Source: Streptomyces cinnabarinus (GTDB taxonomy: Bacteria > Actinomycetota > Actinomycetes > Streptomycetales > Streptomycetaceae). From it: DNA of 64,000 bases. How positions within the stretch are numbered: position 1 is the stretch's first letter; every line of letters starts with the position of its first letter. Position numbers and translations under genes: made by a program. Below are positions 28,468-36,506 of this stretch, in pieces. The notes under the pieces are model-generated. The model made no database searches, was not told the DNA's origin, and saw only the letters and a program-made list of their open reading frames with translations. Location: positions 7,750,001 to 7,814,000 of the forward strand of contig NZ_CP114413.1 of NCBI RefSeq assembly GCF_027270315.1, read 5' to 3'.

Positions 28468-28751
28468 TGTCTGCCTCCCTCGAATCTGAACGCGGAACAC
28501 GTAGGACGCACCGGCCACTTCGGGCCCGGACGCGTACCGAGAGTGTAGGGACCGGGCGGGCGCGGGGCGCGGCATTTTCCGGCGACGGAGGCGCATGTAC
28601 GTCCGCGTGAGCGGTGGCGCGGTGTGACGCAGGTCATGAAAGCCGGGTCAGGATCTTGGAATTCCTCATTCCGTTCCGCTGCTGCCTCCCGTTAGGGGCT
28701 GAACATGCCCACCTTCCTCCCCGCACCGTCCCTGAAAGGTTCCCCTGCGCC

Positions 28752-29957
28752 ATGCCACTGGCACTCCTGGCCCTGGCTGTCGTCGCCTTCGGCATCGGCA
28801 CGACCGAGTTCGCCACGATGGGACTGCTGCCCCAGATCGCCGACGGGATCGACGTGTCCGTACCGCAGGCGGGCAACATCGTGTCCGCCTACGCGCTGGG
28901 TGTCGTCGTCGGCGCCCCGGTCCTGACCGGCATCGGAGCGCGCATACCGCACAAGCGGCTGCTGCTGCTCCTGTCCGGGCTCTTCGTCATCGGCAACGTC
29001 GCGTCCGCCCTCGCTCCGAACTTCGGCCTGCTCTTCGCCGCGCGCTTCCTGGCGGGTCTGCCGCACGGCGCGCTGTTCGGCGTGGGCGCGGTCGTCGCCT
29101 CCAAGCTGGTCGCCCCGGACCGGGCGGCCACCGCGGTGTCACGGATGTTCCTCGGACTGACCGTCGCCAACATCATCGGGGTCCCGGCCGGTACGGCGCT
29201 CGGCCAGCAGTTCGGCTGGCGGTCCGCGTACGTCGCGGTGGCCGTCATCGGCGTGCTCGCCCTGGTGGCCCTGGCCGCGTTCGTGCCCCACCAGCCCCGC
29301 GGCGCCCAGGCGGGCGTCCGCCACGAGCTGCGGGCGATGGGCAACAAGCAGGTGTTCATCGGCCTGGCCACGGCGGTCGTCGGCTTCGGAGGCTTCTTCG
29401 CCTTCTACAGCTACCTCGTGCCCATGCTGACCAACATCACGGGCCTGTCCGACTCCTCCACCACCCTGGTCCTCGCGCTCTACGGCGTCGGCATGACCCT
29501 CGGCACCCTGGTCGCGGGCCCCCTCACCGACCGCGCCCTGCGCCCGACGCTCTACGGCGGCCTCGCCCTGCTCTCCGCAGCGCTGGTCCTCTTCTGGTTC
29601 ACCGTCCACAGCACCGTGCCCGCACTGATCACGATCGTCGTCATCGGCGCGATGGGCGCCCTCATCACCACGCCCGTGCAGATCCTGCTGATGGCCAAGG
29701 CCAAGGACGCGCCGACCATGGCGGCGGCCTCCAACCACTCCGCCTTCAACCTGGCCAACGCCGGTGGCGCCTGGCTCGGCGGTCTCGCCATCTCCGCGGG
29801 CTGGGGCTGGTCCTCGCCCGTCCTGGTGGGTGCGGCGCTCGGTGTGGCGGGCCTGGGCCTGGCCTTCATGGGCGGCCGCATGGACCGGGGCGGAGAGCCC
29901 TCCGAGGTGATCACGTCGTCCGACGCGCAGCAGGAGCAGGTCACGGCTGCGCAGTAG
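28752..29957 (+). CDS. MFS exporter of the DHA1/AraJ type
   Basis: A 401-residue major facilitator with 12 hydrophobic helices and the opening signature FGIGTTEFATMGLLPQIA, typical of arabinose-efflux/AraJ-like transporters. The motif A-like loop after TM2 is GARIPHKRLLLL. It should export a sugar or small drug by proton antiport. The ATG at 28752 starts directly in TM1; a GAAAGG lies 12 bases upstream. The C-terminal tail is hydrophilic. It is divergent from the EF-G paralogue and its leader. Confidence 0.93.
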   Translation: MPLALLALAVVAFGIGTTEFATMGLLPQIADGIDVSVPQAGNIVSAYALGVVVGAPVLTGIGARIPHKRLLLLLSGLFVIGNVASALAPNFGLLFAARFLAGLPHGALFGVGAVVASKLVAPDRAATAVSRMFLGLTVANIIGVPAGTALGQQFGWRSAYVAVAVIGVLALVALAAFVPHQPRGAQAGVRHELRAMGNKQVFIGLATAVVGFGGFFAFYSYLVPMLTNITGLSDSSTTLVLALYGVGMTLGTLVAGPLTDRALRPTLYGGLALLSAALVLFWFTVHSTVPALITIVVIGAMGALITTPVQILLMAKAKDAPTMAAASNHSAFNLANAGGAWLGGLAISAGWGWSSPVLVGAALGVAGLGLAFMGGRMDRGGEPSEVITSSDAQQEQVTAAQ

Positions 29958-29964
29958 CCGGTCG

Positions 29965-30411
29965 CTAGTCCCACAGCGGATACGACACGGTGGCCGCGTA
30001 TCCCTCGGGCCTGCCCTCGGTGTAGGTGAGGGTGATCCGGGAGTAGTGGGAGAGCTCAGGATGCTTCTTCCAGGTGTCCGGGCGGTCGAGCCGTACGGAC
30101 ACCGGATACGCGTGGAAGCGGCCCGCCGCGCAGTACGGCTTGCAGTCGTTGACCCAGTTCACGCCCTCGGCCCGAGCCGTCCGCTCGCCCCACCGGGACC
30201 AGTGCAGCGAGGCCAGACGGCTGTTGCCGTCGGCGCAGGCCAGCATGAAGTCGGCGGGCCGTACCTCCGGGTGCCACAGGCAGTCGACGAGCACCGGAGT
30301 GTCTTCGGTCCGCGGCGTGGCCTGATGGGTCTGCGCACCCGCGGAGCCGGCCAGGGCGGCGACGGCGGCGAGCGCGGCCGCGGAGGTGAGTGCGCGTGAG
30401 CGTATGTGCAT
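29965..30411 (-). CDS. Small secreted protein, function unknown
   Basis: A 148-residue protein with a Sec signal peptide (IRSRALTSAAALAAVAALAG, cleavage near GAQTHQA). The mature part has four cysteines (VDCLW, LACADG, and the pair in NDCKPYC), which suggest two disulfides, and is rich in Trp and Tyr. I do not recognise the domain. ATG 30411 has GGGGA upstream. It is convergent with the MFS gene. Confidence 0.82.
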   Translation of the reverse strand: MHIRSRALTSAAALAAVAALAGSAGAQTHQATPRTEDTPVLVDCLWHPEVRPADFMLACADGNSRLASLHWSRWGERTARAEGVNWVNDCKPYCAAGRFHAYPVSVRLDRPDTWKKHPELSHYSRITLTYTEGRPEGYAATVSYPLWD

Positions 30412-30526
30412 GGCCGTTCCCCGGTGCAGCTCGCCGAACAGTTGCCCGCACCCGACGGTACGGGTGCGGACCGGAACGCACCACTCGAACGGAGTAGCGC
30501 GGGGAGGCGGACAGCACCGAGGCGTC

Positions 30527-32173
30527 CTAACGCCACCGGCGCCGGGATGCCGTGACGAGCTCGTTCACGGTGGCGAGCTTGGCCCTCGGCCTGCCGTCGT
30601 CCTCGCCGCGTGCGCGTTCGGCCCGGTCGACGGCCGCCATGCCACGGGCGTCCACGACATGCGGTGCACGGCGGCGGGCGAGGCGGGCGAACGCCTTCGC
30701 CGACAGGGCGGGCCGGGGAAGGCCGTCCTCGACGGCGTCGGCGAGCAGCGTGCCGACGGTCTCGGCGGCGCAGGTCCGGTTGGCGCCGATGCCGCCGGAG
30801 GGACCGCGCTTGATCCACCCCACCACGTAGGTGCCGGGCAGTCCCGTCACCCGCCCCCGCTCGTGCGGGACGGTCCCGGTGGTCTCGTCGAACGGCAGCC
30901 CCGGCACCGGAGTGCCCCGGTAGCCGATGGCCCGTATCACCGTGGTCGCGGGGAGGAGGAGTTCACCGTCCGCCGCCGTGACGCGCACGGCGTGGGCGCA
31001 CTCCGTGGCATCCCCGACGATCTCCGTCGGTGCGGAGTGGAAGCGCAGCACGATGCGGCGCCCCTCGCCCGGCGGGCGGGACCAGTCGACCTGCTCGCGC
31101 GCCGTGTGCCGTAGTACGGCGGCGAGTTCGCGCGGTCCGGCCGCGTCGATCGCGGCGCCGATGCGCGGGTCGTGGTCGTCGACGACCAGGCTCACACCGG
31201 GCAGTTGGGTCAGCGCGAGGAGTTCCGGCCGGGTGCAGGCCGCGTGCTCCGGGCCCCGGCGGCCCAGCAGGACGACCTCGCGGACGGCCGAGCCGCGCAG
31301 GGCGCGCAGCGCGTGCTCGGCGATGTCCGTACCGGCCAGCTCCTCCGGATCGCCGACCAGGATGCGGGCCACGTCGAGGGCGACATTGCCGTTGCCGACC
31401 ACGACGACGCGCTCGGCGGACAGGTCGACCGCGTCGGGCGCGACATCGGGATGGGCGTTGTACCAGGCGACGAATTCCGACGCGGACAGACTGCCCGTAC
31501 GGTCCTCGCCGGGGATGCCGAGCCGTCGGTCGCCGGACGCGCCCACGGCGTACACCACCGCGTCATGGTGGGCGGCGAGTTCCTCCGCCGTGACGTGCTC
31601 GCCGACCCGCAGTCCCAGCAGCATCCGCACCCGGGGGTGGGCGTGGAACCGGGCGAAGGTGTCGCCCGCCTTCCTGGTCGCGGGGTGGTCGGGAGCGACG
31701 CCGTACCGGACGAGGCCGCCGGCCACCGGCAGCCGGTCGATGAGGGTGACCTCGGCGTTGGTGTGCAGCAGCAGATCCTGGGCCGTGTACATACCGGCCG
31801 GTCCCGTGCCGACGACCGCGACCCGCAGCGGACGGAAGTCGGACGGCAGGGCACGGTCGAACGCGGGCCGGTCCCAGGCGTGGAAGTTCGGGCTGCCGTC
31901 GGCGGGTTCGGGCGCCGGGGTATCGGCGAAGTAGGCGGCGTTGATCTCCGCGTACGCCCGCTGCGGGCCGGTGAGCCGGTCCACCGGGATGATCGCGTCC
32001 ACCGGGCAGGCGTCCGCGCACGCGCCGCAGTCGATGCATGCCCGCGGGTCGACGTGGAGCATCTCGGTGCTGCCGAACTCCCGCTCCTGCGGCGTGGGGT
32101 GGATGCAGTTGACCGGGCAGACGGCGACGCAGGTGGCGTCGGCGCAGCAGGTCTGGGTGATCGCGTAGGTCAT
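30527..32173 (-). CDS. Ferredoxin fused to NADPH-ferredoxin reductase (FprA-like)
   Basis: A 548-residue fusion. Residues 1-75 are a two-cluster ferredoxin (CADATCVAVCPVNC and CIDCGACADACPVD). From 115 on is an adrenodoxin-reductase-type FAD/NADPH enzyme: FAD site VAVVGTGPAGMYTAQDLL and NADPH site VVVVGNGNVALDVARIL, with the C-terminal WIKRGPSGGIGANRTCA. It can pass electrons from NADPH to its own iron-sulfur clusters. It lies 67 bases downstream of the AurF-type gene in the same direction, so it is the probable electron donor to that diiron enzyme. Confidence 0.95.
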   Translation of the reverse strand: MTYAITQTCCADATCVAVCPVNCIHPTPQEREFGSTEMLHVDPRACIDCGACADACPVDAIIPVDRLTGPQRAYAEINAAYFADTPAPEPADGSPNFHAWDRPAFDRALPSDFRPLRVAVVGTGPAGMYTAQDLLLHTNAEVTLIDRLPVAGGLVRYGVAPDHPATRKAGDTFARFHAHPRVRMLLGLRVGEHVTAEELAAHHDAVVYAVGASGDRRLGIPGEDRTGSLSASEFVAWYNAHPDVAPDAVDLSAERVVVVGNGNVALDVARILVGDPEELAGTDIAEHALRALRGSAVREVVLLGRRGPEHAACTRPELLALTQLPGVSLVVDDHDPRIGAAIDAAGPRELAAVLRHTAREQVDWSRPPGEGRRIVLRFHSAPTEIVGDATECAHAVRVTAADGELLLPATTVIRAIGYRGTPVPGLPFDETTGTVPHERGRVTGLPGTYVVGWIKRGPSGGIGANRTCAAETVGTLLADAVEDGLPRPALSAKAFARLARRRAPHVVDARGMAAVDRAERARGEDDGRPRAKLATVNELVTASRRRWR

Positions 32174-32240
32174 GGGGTCCGCTCTGCTCGGCGACGCTGC
32201 CGGTGGGTCGGTCAGGTGAGGTGGGCGTGCCGGTGGGATG

Positions 32241-33155
32241 TCAGATGAGGTGGGCGCGCTTGTAGAAGGCCAGCGCCGGCTTCGTCAGCAGGCGGGCCGA
32301 GGCAAGGAACTCCATCAGGCCGGCGCAGCTGGAGCGCATCATCGCCTTGTGGTGCTCGTTGTCGCGGGCCGCGGTGAGCGCCCGGCGGGAGTCGAGTCCG
32401 GCGTTGGCGTACACCGCCCTGTTCACCATGCTCGTGACGATGACGTACGCCGCGACGGCGATCACGAAGGCGTGGATGTGGCGGCGCACCCGCCCCGCCT
32501 TCGCCAGGTGGCGCCGGGTCTCCTCGCGGGCGAACTTCATGTGGCGGGACTCCTCGACCACATGGATGTTGTTGATGGTCCGGACGAACGGCACCACCCG
32601 CTCGTCCCGCATCCAGTCGCGCTGCATGACGTCGAGGACCTCCTCGGCGACGAGGATCGCGGCGTACGCGGCCTCGCCGAACGCCAGGGTCTTGAAGGCC
32701 CTGCCCAGTTCGACGGCGGCCCGGCGCGGCCGGTAGGCGGGCGCCCGGAGCTTCTTGGCGCCGCGGGCGAACATGATCGAGTGCCGGCACTCGTCCGCGA
32801 TCTCGGTGAGCGCCCACTGGAACGTGTCGTCGGTCGGGTCCTTGGCGTAGATGTCCCGCAGGATCAGCTGCTGGAGGATCATCTCGAACCAGATGCCGGT
32901 GCTGGCGACCGAGGCGGCCTCCTGCCGGGTCAGTTCCTTGCGCTGGGCCTCGGTGAGCTCGTTCCAGTACGAGGTCCCGTACAGGGTGCTCCACTCCGGG
33001 CTGGCGCCGTGGAAGTCCTCGTCCAGCGGCGTCTCCCAGTCCACCTCCGCCAGGGGGTCGTACGAGAGGGTGGCGGCCGAGTCGAGCAGTCGGCCCGCGA
33101 CCGTCCCGGTCTCGGTGTCGTGCTCCGTGGCGGGCCGGACCGTGCTGCTTGCCAT
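32241..33155 (-). CDS. AurF-type diiron oxygenase (N-oxygenase family)
   Basis: A 304-residue helical diiron protein. Ligand-bearing motifs are EIADECRHSIMF and HVVEESRHMKFAREE (ExxH type), with further Glu in LTRQEAASVAS and ILVAEEVLD. AurF-family enzymes oxidise arylamines or related substrates. No dedicated biosynthetic cluster is here, so the substrate is open. ATG 33155 has GAGGAG upstream. It probably forms an operon with the ferredoxin-reductase fusion, controlled by the inverted repeat upstream. Confidence 0.92.
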   Translation of the reverse strand: MASSTVRPATEHDTETGTVAGRLLDSAATLSYDPLAEVDWETPLDEDFHGASPEWSTLYGTSYWNELTEAQRKELTRQEAASVASTGIWFEMILQQLILRDIYAKDPTDDTFQWALTEIADECRHSIMFARGAKKLRAPAYRPRRAAVELGRAFKTLAFGEAAYAAILVAEEVLDVMQRDWMRDERVVPFVRTINNIHVVEESRHMKFAREETRRHLAKAGRVRRHIHAFVIAVAAYVIVTSMVNRAVYANAGLDSRRALTAARDNEHHKAMMRSSCAGLMEFLASARLLTKPALAFYKRAHLI

Positions 33156-33251
33156 GCTCCCAACTCCTCAGTCGAGTGACGGAGCGGCTCCGTCGGGTGC
33201 GGTGCATGAGGGCAGGGCGGAAACGTGCGGCGTCCCGAGGCCGCCGTCCGC

Positions 33252-33275
33252 CTTGTTAACGGAATGTATAACAAG
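33252..33275. promoter_or_regulatory. Inverted repeat upstream of the diiron oxygenase, TetR-type operator
   Basis: CTTGTTA at 33252-33258 and TAACAAG at 33269-33275 are perfect complements separated by ten bases. The repeat is about 100 bases upstream of the AurF-type start and encloses a TATACA that could be a -10 on the minus strand. Symmetry and size fit a TetR-family repressor site. No TetR gene lies in the window. Confidence 0.6.
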
Positions 33276-33413
33276 GGGATCGGCCGGGCCTACCCCCGAG
33301 TAAGGAGGAGTTGCCCGGGGCCTCGGAGCGCGGCGGCGTTGTCAGTGGTGGGTGCGATGCTGGCCTGCATGGACGCGATGGGCTCGCCGGGTTGGGCGGA
33401 TTGGGTGGAGATC

Positions 33414-33662
33414 ATGGGAGGGCGCGTCTACAGCGCCGATCACGACGACGCCGGGCCCCGCCCCGGTCGCGTCTACGGCGAGCTGGTGGGCGGTCCCCTC
33501 GACGGACTGTTGCTGGACATCACCGGTCACGCGGAGCGCGAGCTGCGGGCGGGAGTGGAACTGCCCACGGAGATAGGCGCCCACGGTCCTGGTGGCAGGG
33601 CGCTCTATGTGCTCCGGGCGGCGGCAGGGCGGCGCCTGGACTGGTCGGGCGACCTGCCCTGA
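33414..33662 (+). CDS. Small hypothetical protein
   Basis: An 82-residue protein opening GGRVYSADHDDAGPRPGRVY and followed by GELVGGPLDGLLLDITGH. Good third-position G/C bias and a Streptomyces-like composition support it. I do not recognise a function. The start is uncertain: GTG 33405, ATG 33414 or ATGs further upstream (33358, 33369) are all in frame; 33414 is where the conserved-looking sequence begins. No signal peptide. Confidence 0.65.
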   Translation: MGGRVYSADHDDAGPRPGRVYGELVGGPLDGLLLDITGHAERELRAGVELPTEIGAHGPGGRALYVLRAAAGRRLDWSGDLP

Positions 33663-33717
33663 CCTGCGGCGAGGGGGGCGTGCCCGGATCCCCTCGCCGC
33701 CTGCCGGTCGGCTGCGT

Positions 33718-34518
33718 TCAGCGGTGGCTGAGCAGCAGGCGCCAGGCCTCCGGACCGCGCTGGAGGTACTCCACCCCGAATGCGCCCGGGTGGCGGTCCT
33801 CGATCTGGCCCAGGAGGGGCAGCGGGTCGTGCGGTGCGACCAGGATCATCGCCCGGCCGGAGGGCACCGCGGCGATCGCGCCGAACACGGTGGCGTGCCG
33901 GATCGAGTGCGGGACGTCGCGTACGTCCAGTTCGGGCACGTCCGTCTCGTCCGAACCCCCGCAGCCGCAGGTGCCGCCGCAGCCGCCGCCGGACTCCGCC
34001 GCCTCGTCCTCGTGTCCGTGGCCGTGGTCGTGTCCGCCGAGGATGTCGTGCATGCCGGAGAGGAGTCCGGCGAGGGAGATGTCCGGGGAGCCCGCCAGCA
34101 GCGGCAGGATCAGGGCGTTCTCCTTCTCCAGGTGCTCCTCGAACAGCACCTGGAGCGCCCGGCCCTCGGTTGCCGCCCGGACCGCCGAACCGGCGGTGCG
34201 CAGCGCCTCGACGAGCGCGGCCAGCCTGCGGTGCTCGGCGAGCATGCCGTCGATCAGGAGGCGGGCGGCGGGCAGGTCGTGGGCGACGGGGTAGAGGGTC
34301 TCCTCCTCGGCGGCCGCGTGCGGCAGCAGGTCCTGGTCGCAGAAGTCGACAAGGCCCGCGCGCACGGCGTCGGCCGCCGCCGGGTCGCGGTCCGCCGCCG
34401 CGATCAGCATCGCGACCCGTCCGGCCAGCTCACCCGCCAGCTGCGTGTGATGCGCCTCCACGGCTTCGGCGGCAGCCGCGTCCTGGGGGTCCGATGCGAT
34501 GGTCATCAGGGTGCTCAT
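33718..34518 (-). CDS. Hemerythrin-like HHE domain plus DUF2249 protein
   Basis: A 266-residue two-domain protein. Residues 20-160 are a hemerythrin-like four-helix bundle with diiron ligand candidates in VEAHHTQL, LPHAAAEEETLYP, AEHRRL and FEEHLEKENA. A linker with HDHGHGHE and a CGGTCGC cluster follows, then a C-terminal DUF2249 domain (ELDVRDVPHSIRH ... ILVAPHDPLPLL). Such proteins travel with nitrite and NO reductases and are thought to handle NO or O2 or to aid metal delivery. ATG 34518 has AAGGACAT upstream. It is divergent from the regulator at 34591 and probably shares its control. Confidence 0.92.
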   Translation of the reverse strand: MSTLMTIASDPQDAAAAEAVEAHHTQLAGELAGRVAMLIAAADRDPAAADAVRAGLVDFCDQDLLPHAAAEEETLYPVAHDLPAARLLIDGMLAEHRRLAALVEALRTAGSAVRAATEGRALQVLFEEHLEKENALILPLLAGSPDISLAGLLSGMHDILGGHDHGHGHEDEAAESGGGCGGTCGCGGSDETDVPELDVRDVPHSIRHATVFGAIAAVPSGRAMILVAPHDPLPLLGQIEDRHPGAFGVEYLQRGPEAWRLLLSHR

Positions 34519-34578
34519 GGGGATGTCCTTCCAGCAGCCGACGGCCCGTCCGGGTTCTGTGCGAGCCGCTCACTGCAA

Positions 34579-34584
34579 TATAGT
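34579..34584 (+). promoter_or_regulatory. -10 element of a leaderless regulator gene
   Basis: TATAGT ends six bases before the ATG at 34591, so transcription should begin on or next to the start codon. No Shine-Dalgarno is present. A clear -35 is not seen, which fits an activator-dependent or autoregulated promoter. Confidence 0.55.
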
Positions 34585-34590
34585 ACGGAC

Positions 34591-35325
34591 ATGACCGTGG
34601 AAAATAACGGGCCGCTTCCCGGCAGCGGAACGAACCGCGTACCGCTGTCCCGGCAGCGCCGCGGCGTCCTGCAGTACCTGCGCGGCCAGTCCGCCCCCGT
34701 CACCGCGAGCGCGCTCGCCCAGCTGTGCGCGCTGCACGTCAACACCGTCCGCGAGCATCTGGACGCCCTGGTCGACGACGACCTCGCCGTCCGCGAGCGG
34801 TCCAATCCGTCCGGACGCGGCCGCCCCGCCTTCCGCTACCGGGCCCGCCCCCCGCAGGAGTCCCCCGCACGCGAATACGCCGGACTCGCCGCCGTCCTCG
34901 CCGCGCAGATCGCCCGCTCCAGCGCCGACCCGCGCAGGGACGCCCTCGCCGCCGGCGAGCACTGGGGGCGCGTCCTCACCGCCGGACGGACGCCCGCGGC
35001 CGACCCCCACGAGGCGCGGACCCGGCTGCTGGAACTCCTGGAGGAGATCGGTTTCGCCCCGGAGGCGGACCCGGAGGCACGCCAAGTCCGCCTGCCGCGC
35101 TGCCCGTTCGTCGAGGCGGCCCGCGAACACCCCGGCGTCATCTGCGGAGTTCACGAGGGCCTGGCCCGAGCGGGGCTCGCCGCGCTGGGCGGAGCCCCGC
35201 AGGACGTCGAACTGCTGCCCTTCGCCGAACCGGACGCGTGCAGGCTGCACTTGGGGATGAGCGGACAGTCCGAGGGCAAGAACGGGGACACGACCCCGGC
35301 CCGCACCTCCGTGGAGCACCGGTGA
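34591..35325 (+). CDS. HTH regulator with C-terminal cysteine cluster, nitrite-side copy
   Basis: A 244-residue protein: winged HTH (VTASALAQLCALHVNTVREH, then LDALVDDDLAVRE) and a C-terminal metal-sensor-like domain with RCPFVEAAREHPGVICGVHE and PDACRLHL. The Cys-x13-Cys spacing and the third Cys resemble COG2345/SufR-type Fe-S regulators. A second copy with the same Cys pattern lies at 41729-42436, at the other end of the nitrogen-oxide genes. An Fe-S cluster that reacts with NO would be a natural switch; this is inference. The stop overlaps the start of the NnrS-like gene (GTGA). Confidence 0.88.
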   Translation: MTVENNGPLPGSGTNRVPLSRQRRGVLQYLRGQSAPVTASALAQLCALHVNTVREHLDALVDDDLAVRERSNPSGRGRPAFRYRARPPQESPAREYAGLAAVLAAQIARSSADPRRDALAAGEHWGRVLTAGRTPAADPHEARTRLLELLEEIGFAPEADPEARQVRLPRCPFVEAAREHPGVICGVHEGLARAGLAALGGAPQDVELLPFAEPDACRLHLGMSGQSEGKNGDTTPARTSVEHR

Positions 35326-36506
35326 CCGCCGCGTCCGTGTCCGGCACCGCCGCCGCCCGCCGCGCGGGCGCCCGCCGTGCCCCCTTGCTGCTGGCCGCCG
35401 GGTTCTGTCTCCTCGCCGGGCTCAATGCCGCCCTCGGCATGCTCGGTCTGCCGGCGCCGGTCACCGCGGACCGGCTGCCGCAGGTGCACGGTGTGCTGAT
35501 GGTGCTCGGCTTCGCGGGCACGCTGGTCGCGCTGGAGCGTGCCGTCGCCCTGGGGCGTCCCTGGGGCTACGCGGCCCCCGGCTGCCTCGGCGCCGGGGGC
35601 CTGCTGCTGCTCAGCCCGGTCGACCTGGTCGTACCCCGGCTGCTGCTCGCCGCCGGATGCGCCGCCCTCGTCGCGCTGTACGTACGGTTCTGGCGCCGTC
35701 AGCCGAGCGCCGCGCTGCTCGCCCAGGCCGCGGGTGCCGTGTCGGCACTGGGCGCCGCGCTGCTGTGGCTGGGCGGCATCGACGTACCGCGCATGCTGCC
35801 CTGGCTGGTGGCGTTCCTCGTACTGACCATTGCGGGGGAGCGGCTGGAACTCGCCCGCGTGGCCGTCCTGGCGCCCTCGGCGGAACCCGTGTTCCTCGCC
35901 TGTGTCGGCGCGGCCGCGACCGGCGTCGTCGCCACTCTGCTGTGGCCCGCGACCGGCACCGTCCTGCTCGGCGCGGCGCTGCTCGCCCTGGTCGCCTGGC
36001 TCGTCGTGCACGACGTCGCCCGCAAGCTGCTGCGCGCCACCGGCCTGCCCCGCTTCACCGCGGCCTGCCTGCTCGCCGGGTACGCCTGGCTGGCCCTGGC
36101 CGGGACGCTGTGGCTGCTCAATGGGCCGGTCACCGAGGGGACGCGGTACGACGCGGTGGTGCACGCCGTGTTCCTGGGCTTCGTGATGTCGATGATCATG
36201 GCGCACGCCCCGGTGATCCTGCCCGCGGTGCTGCGCCGCCCCCTGCCCTACCACCCGGCGCTCGCGGCGGCGGCCTGGCTGCTGCATCTGTCGCTGGCGC
36301 TGCGCGTCCTGGTCGGTGATCTGCGGGACATCCGCGGCGCGTGGCAGCTCGGCGGGGTGCTCAACATCGTCGCCGTGCTGCTGTTCGCCGTATCGGCGGC
36401 CACCGCCTCCGCCCTCGCCACGCGCCGCGCCGGGGCATCGGCCCCCGCACCCTCTGACCCCGCCCCGGCGGCATCGCCCTCCGACACCCCGAGGACCCCC
36501 CGGTGA
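35322..36506 (+). CDS. NnrS-like multi-helix membrane protein
   Basis: A 394-residue protein with about ten to twelve hydrophobic helices. The segment LPQVHGVLMVLGFAGTLVAL and the later VVHAVFLGFVMSMIMAHAPV place histidines in helices, as in NnrS heme/copper proteins that relieve NO and iron-sulfur damage. Tightly packed in an operon: GTGA overlap with the regulator before it and GTGA overlap with the nitrite reductase fusion after it. The C-terminus is a short Pro/Ala-rich tail. Confidence 0.83.
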   Translation: MTAASVSGTAAARRAGARRAPLLLAAGFCLLAGLNAALGMLGLPAPVTADRLPQVHGVLMVLGFAGTLVALERAVALGRPWGYAAPGCLGAGGLLLLSPVDLVVPRLLLAAGCAALVALYVRFWRRQPSAALLAQAAGAVSALGAALLWLGGIDVPRMLPWLVAFLVLTIAGERLELARVAVLAPSAEPVFLACVGAAATGVVATLLWPATGTVLLGAALLALVAWLVVHDVARKLLRATGLPRFTAACLLAGYAWLALAGTLWLLNGPVTEGTRYDAVVHAVFLGFVMSMIMAHAPVILPAVLRRPLPYHPALAAAAWLLHLSLALRVLVGDLRDIRGAWQLGGVLNIVAVLLFAVSAATASALATRRAGASAPAPSDPAPAASPSDTPRTPR

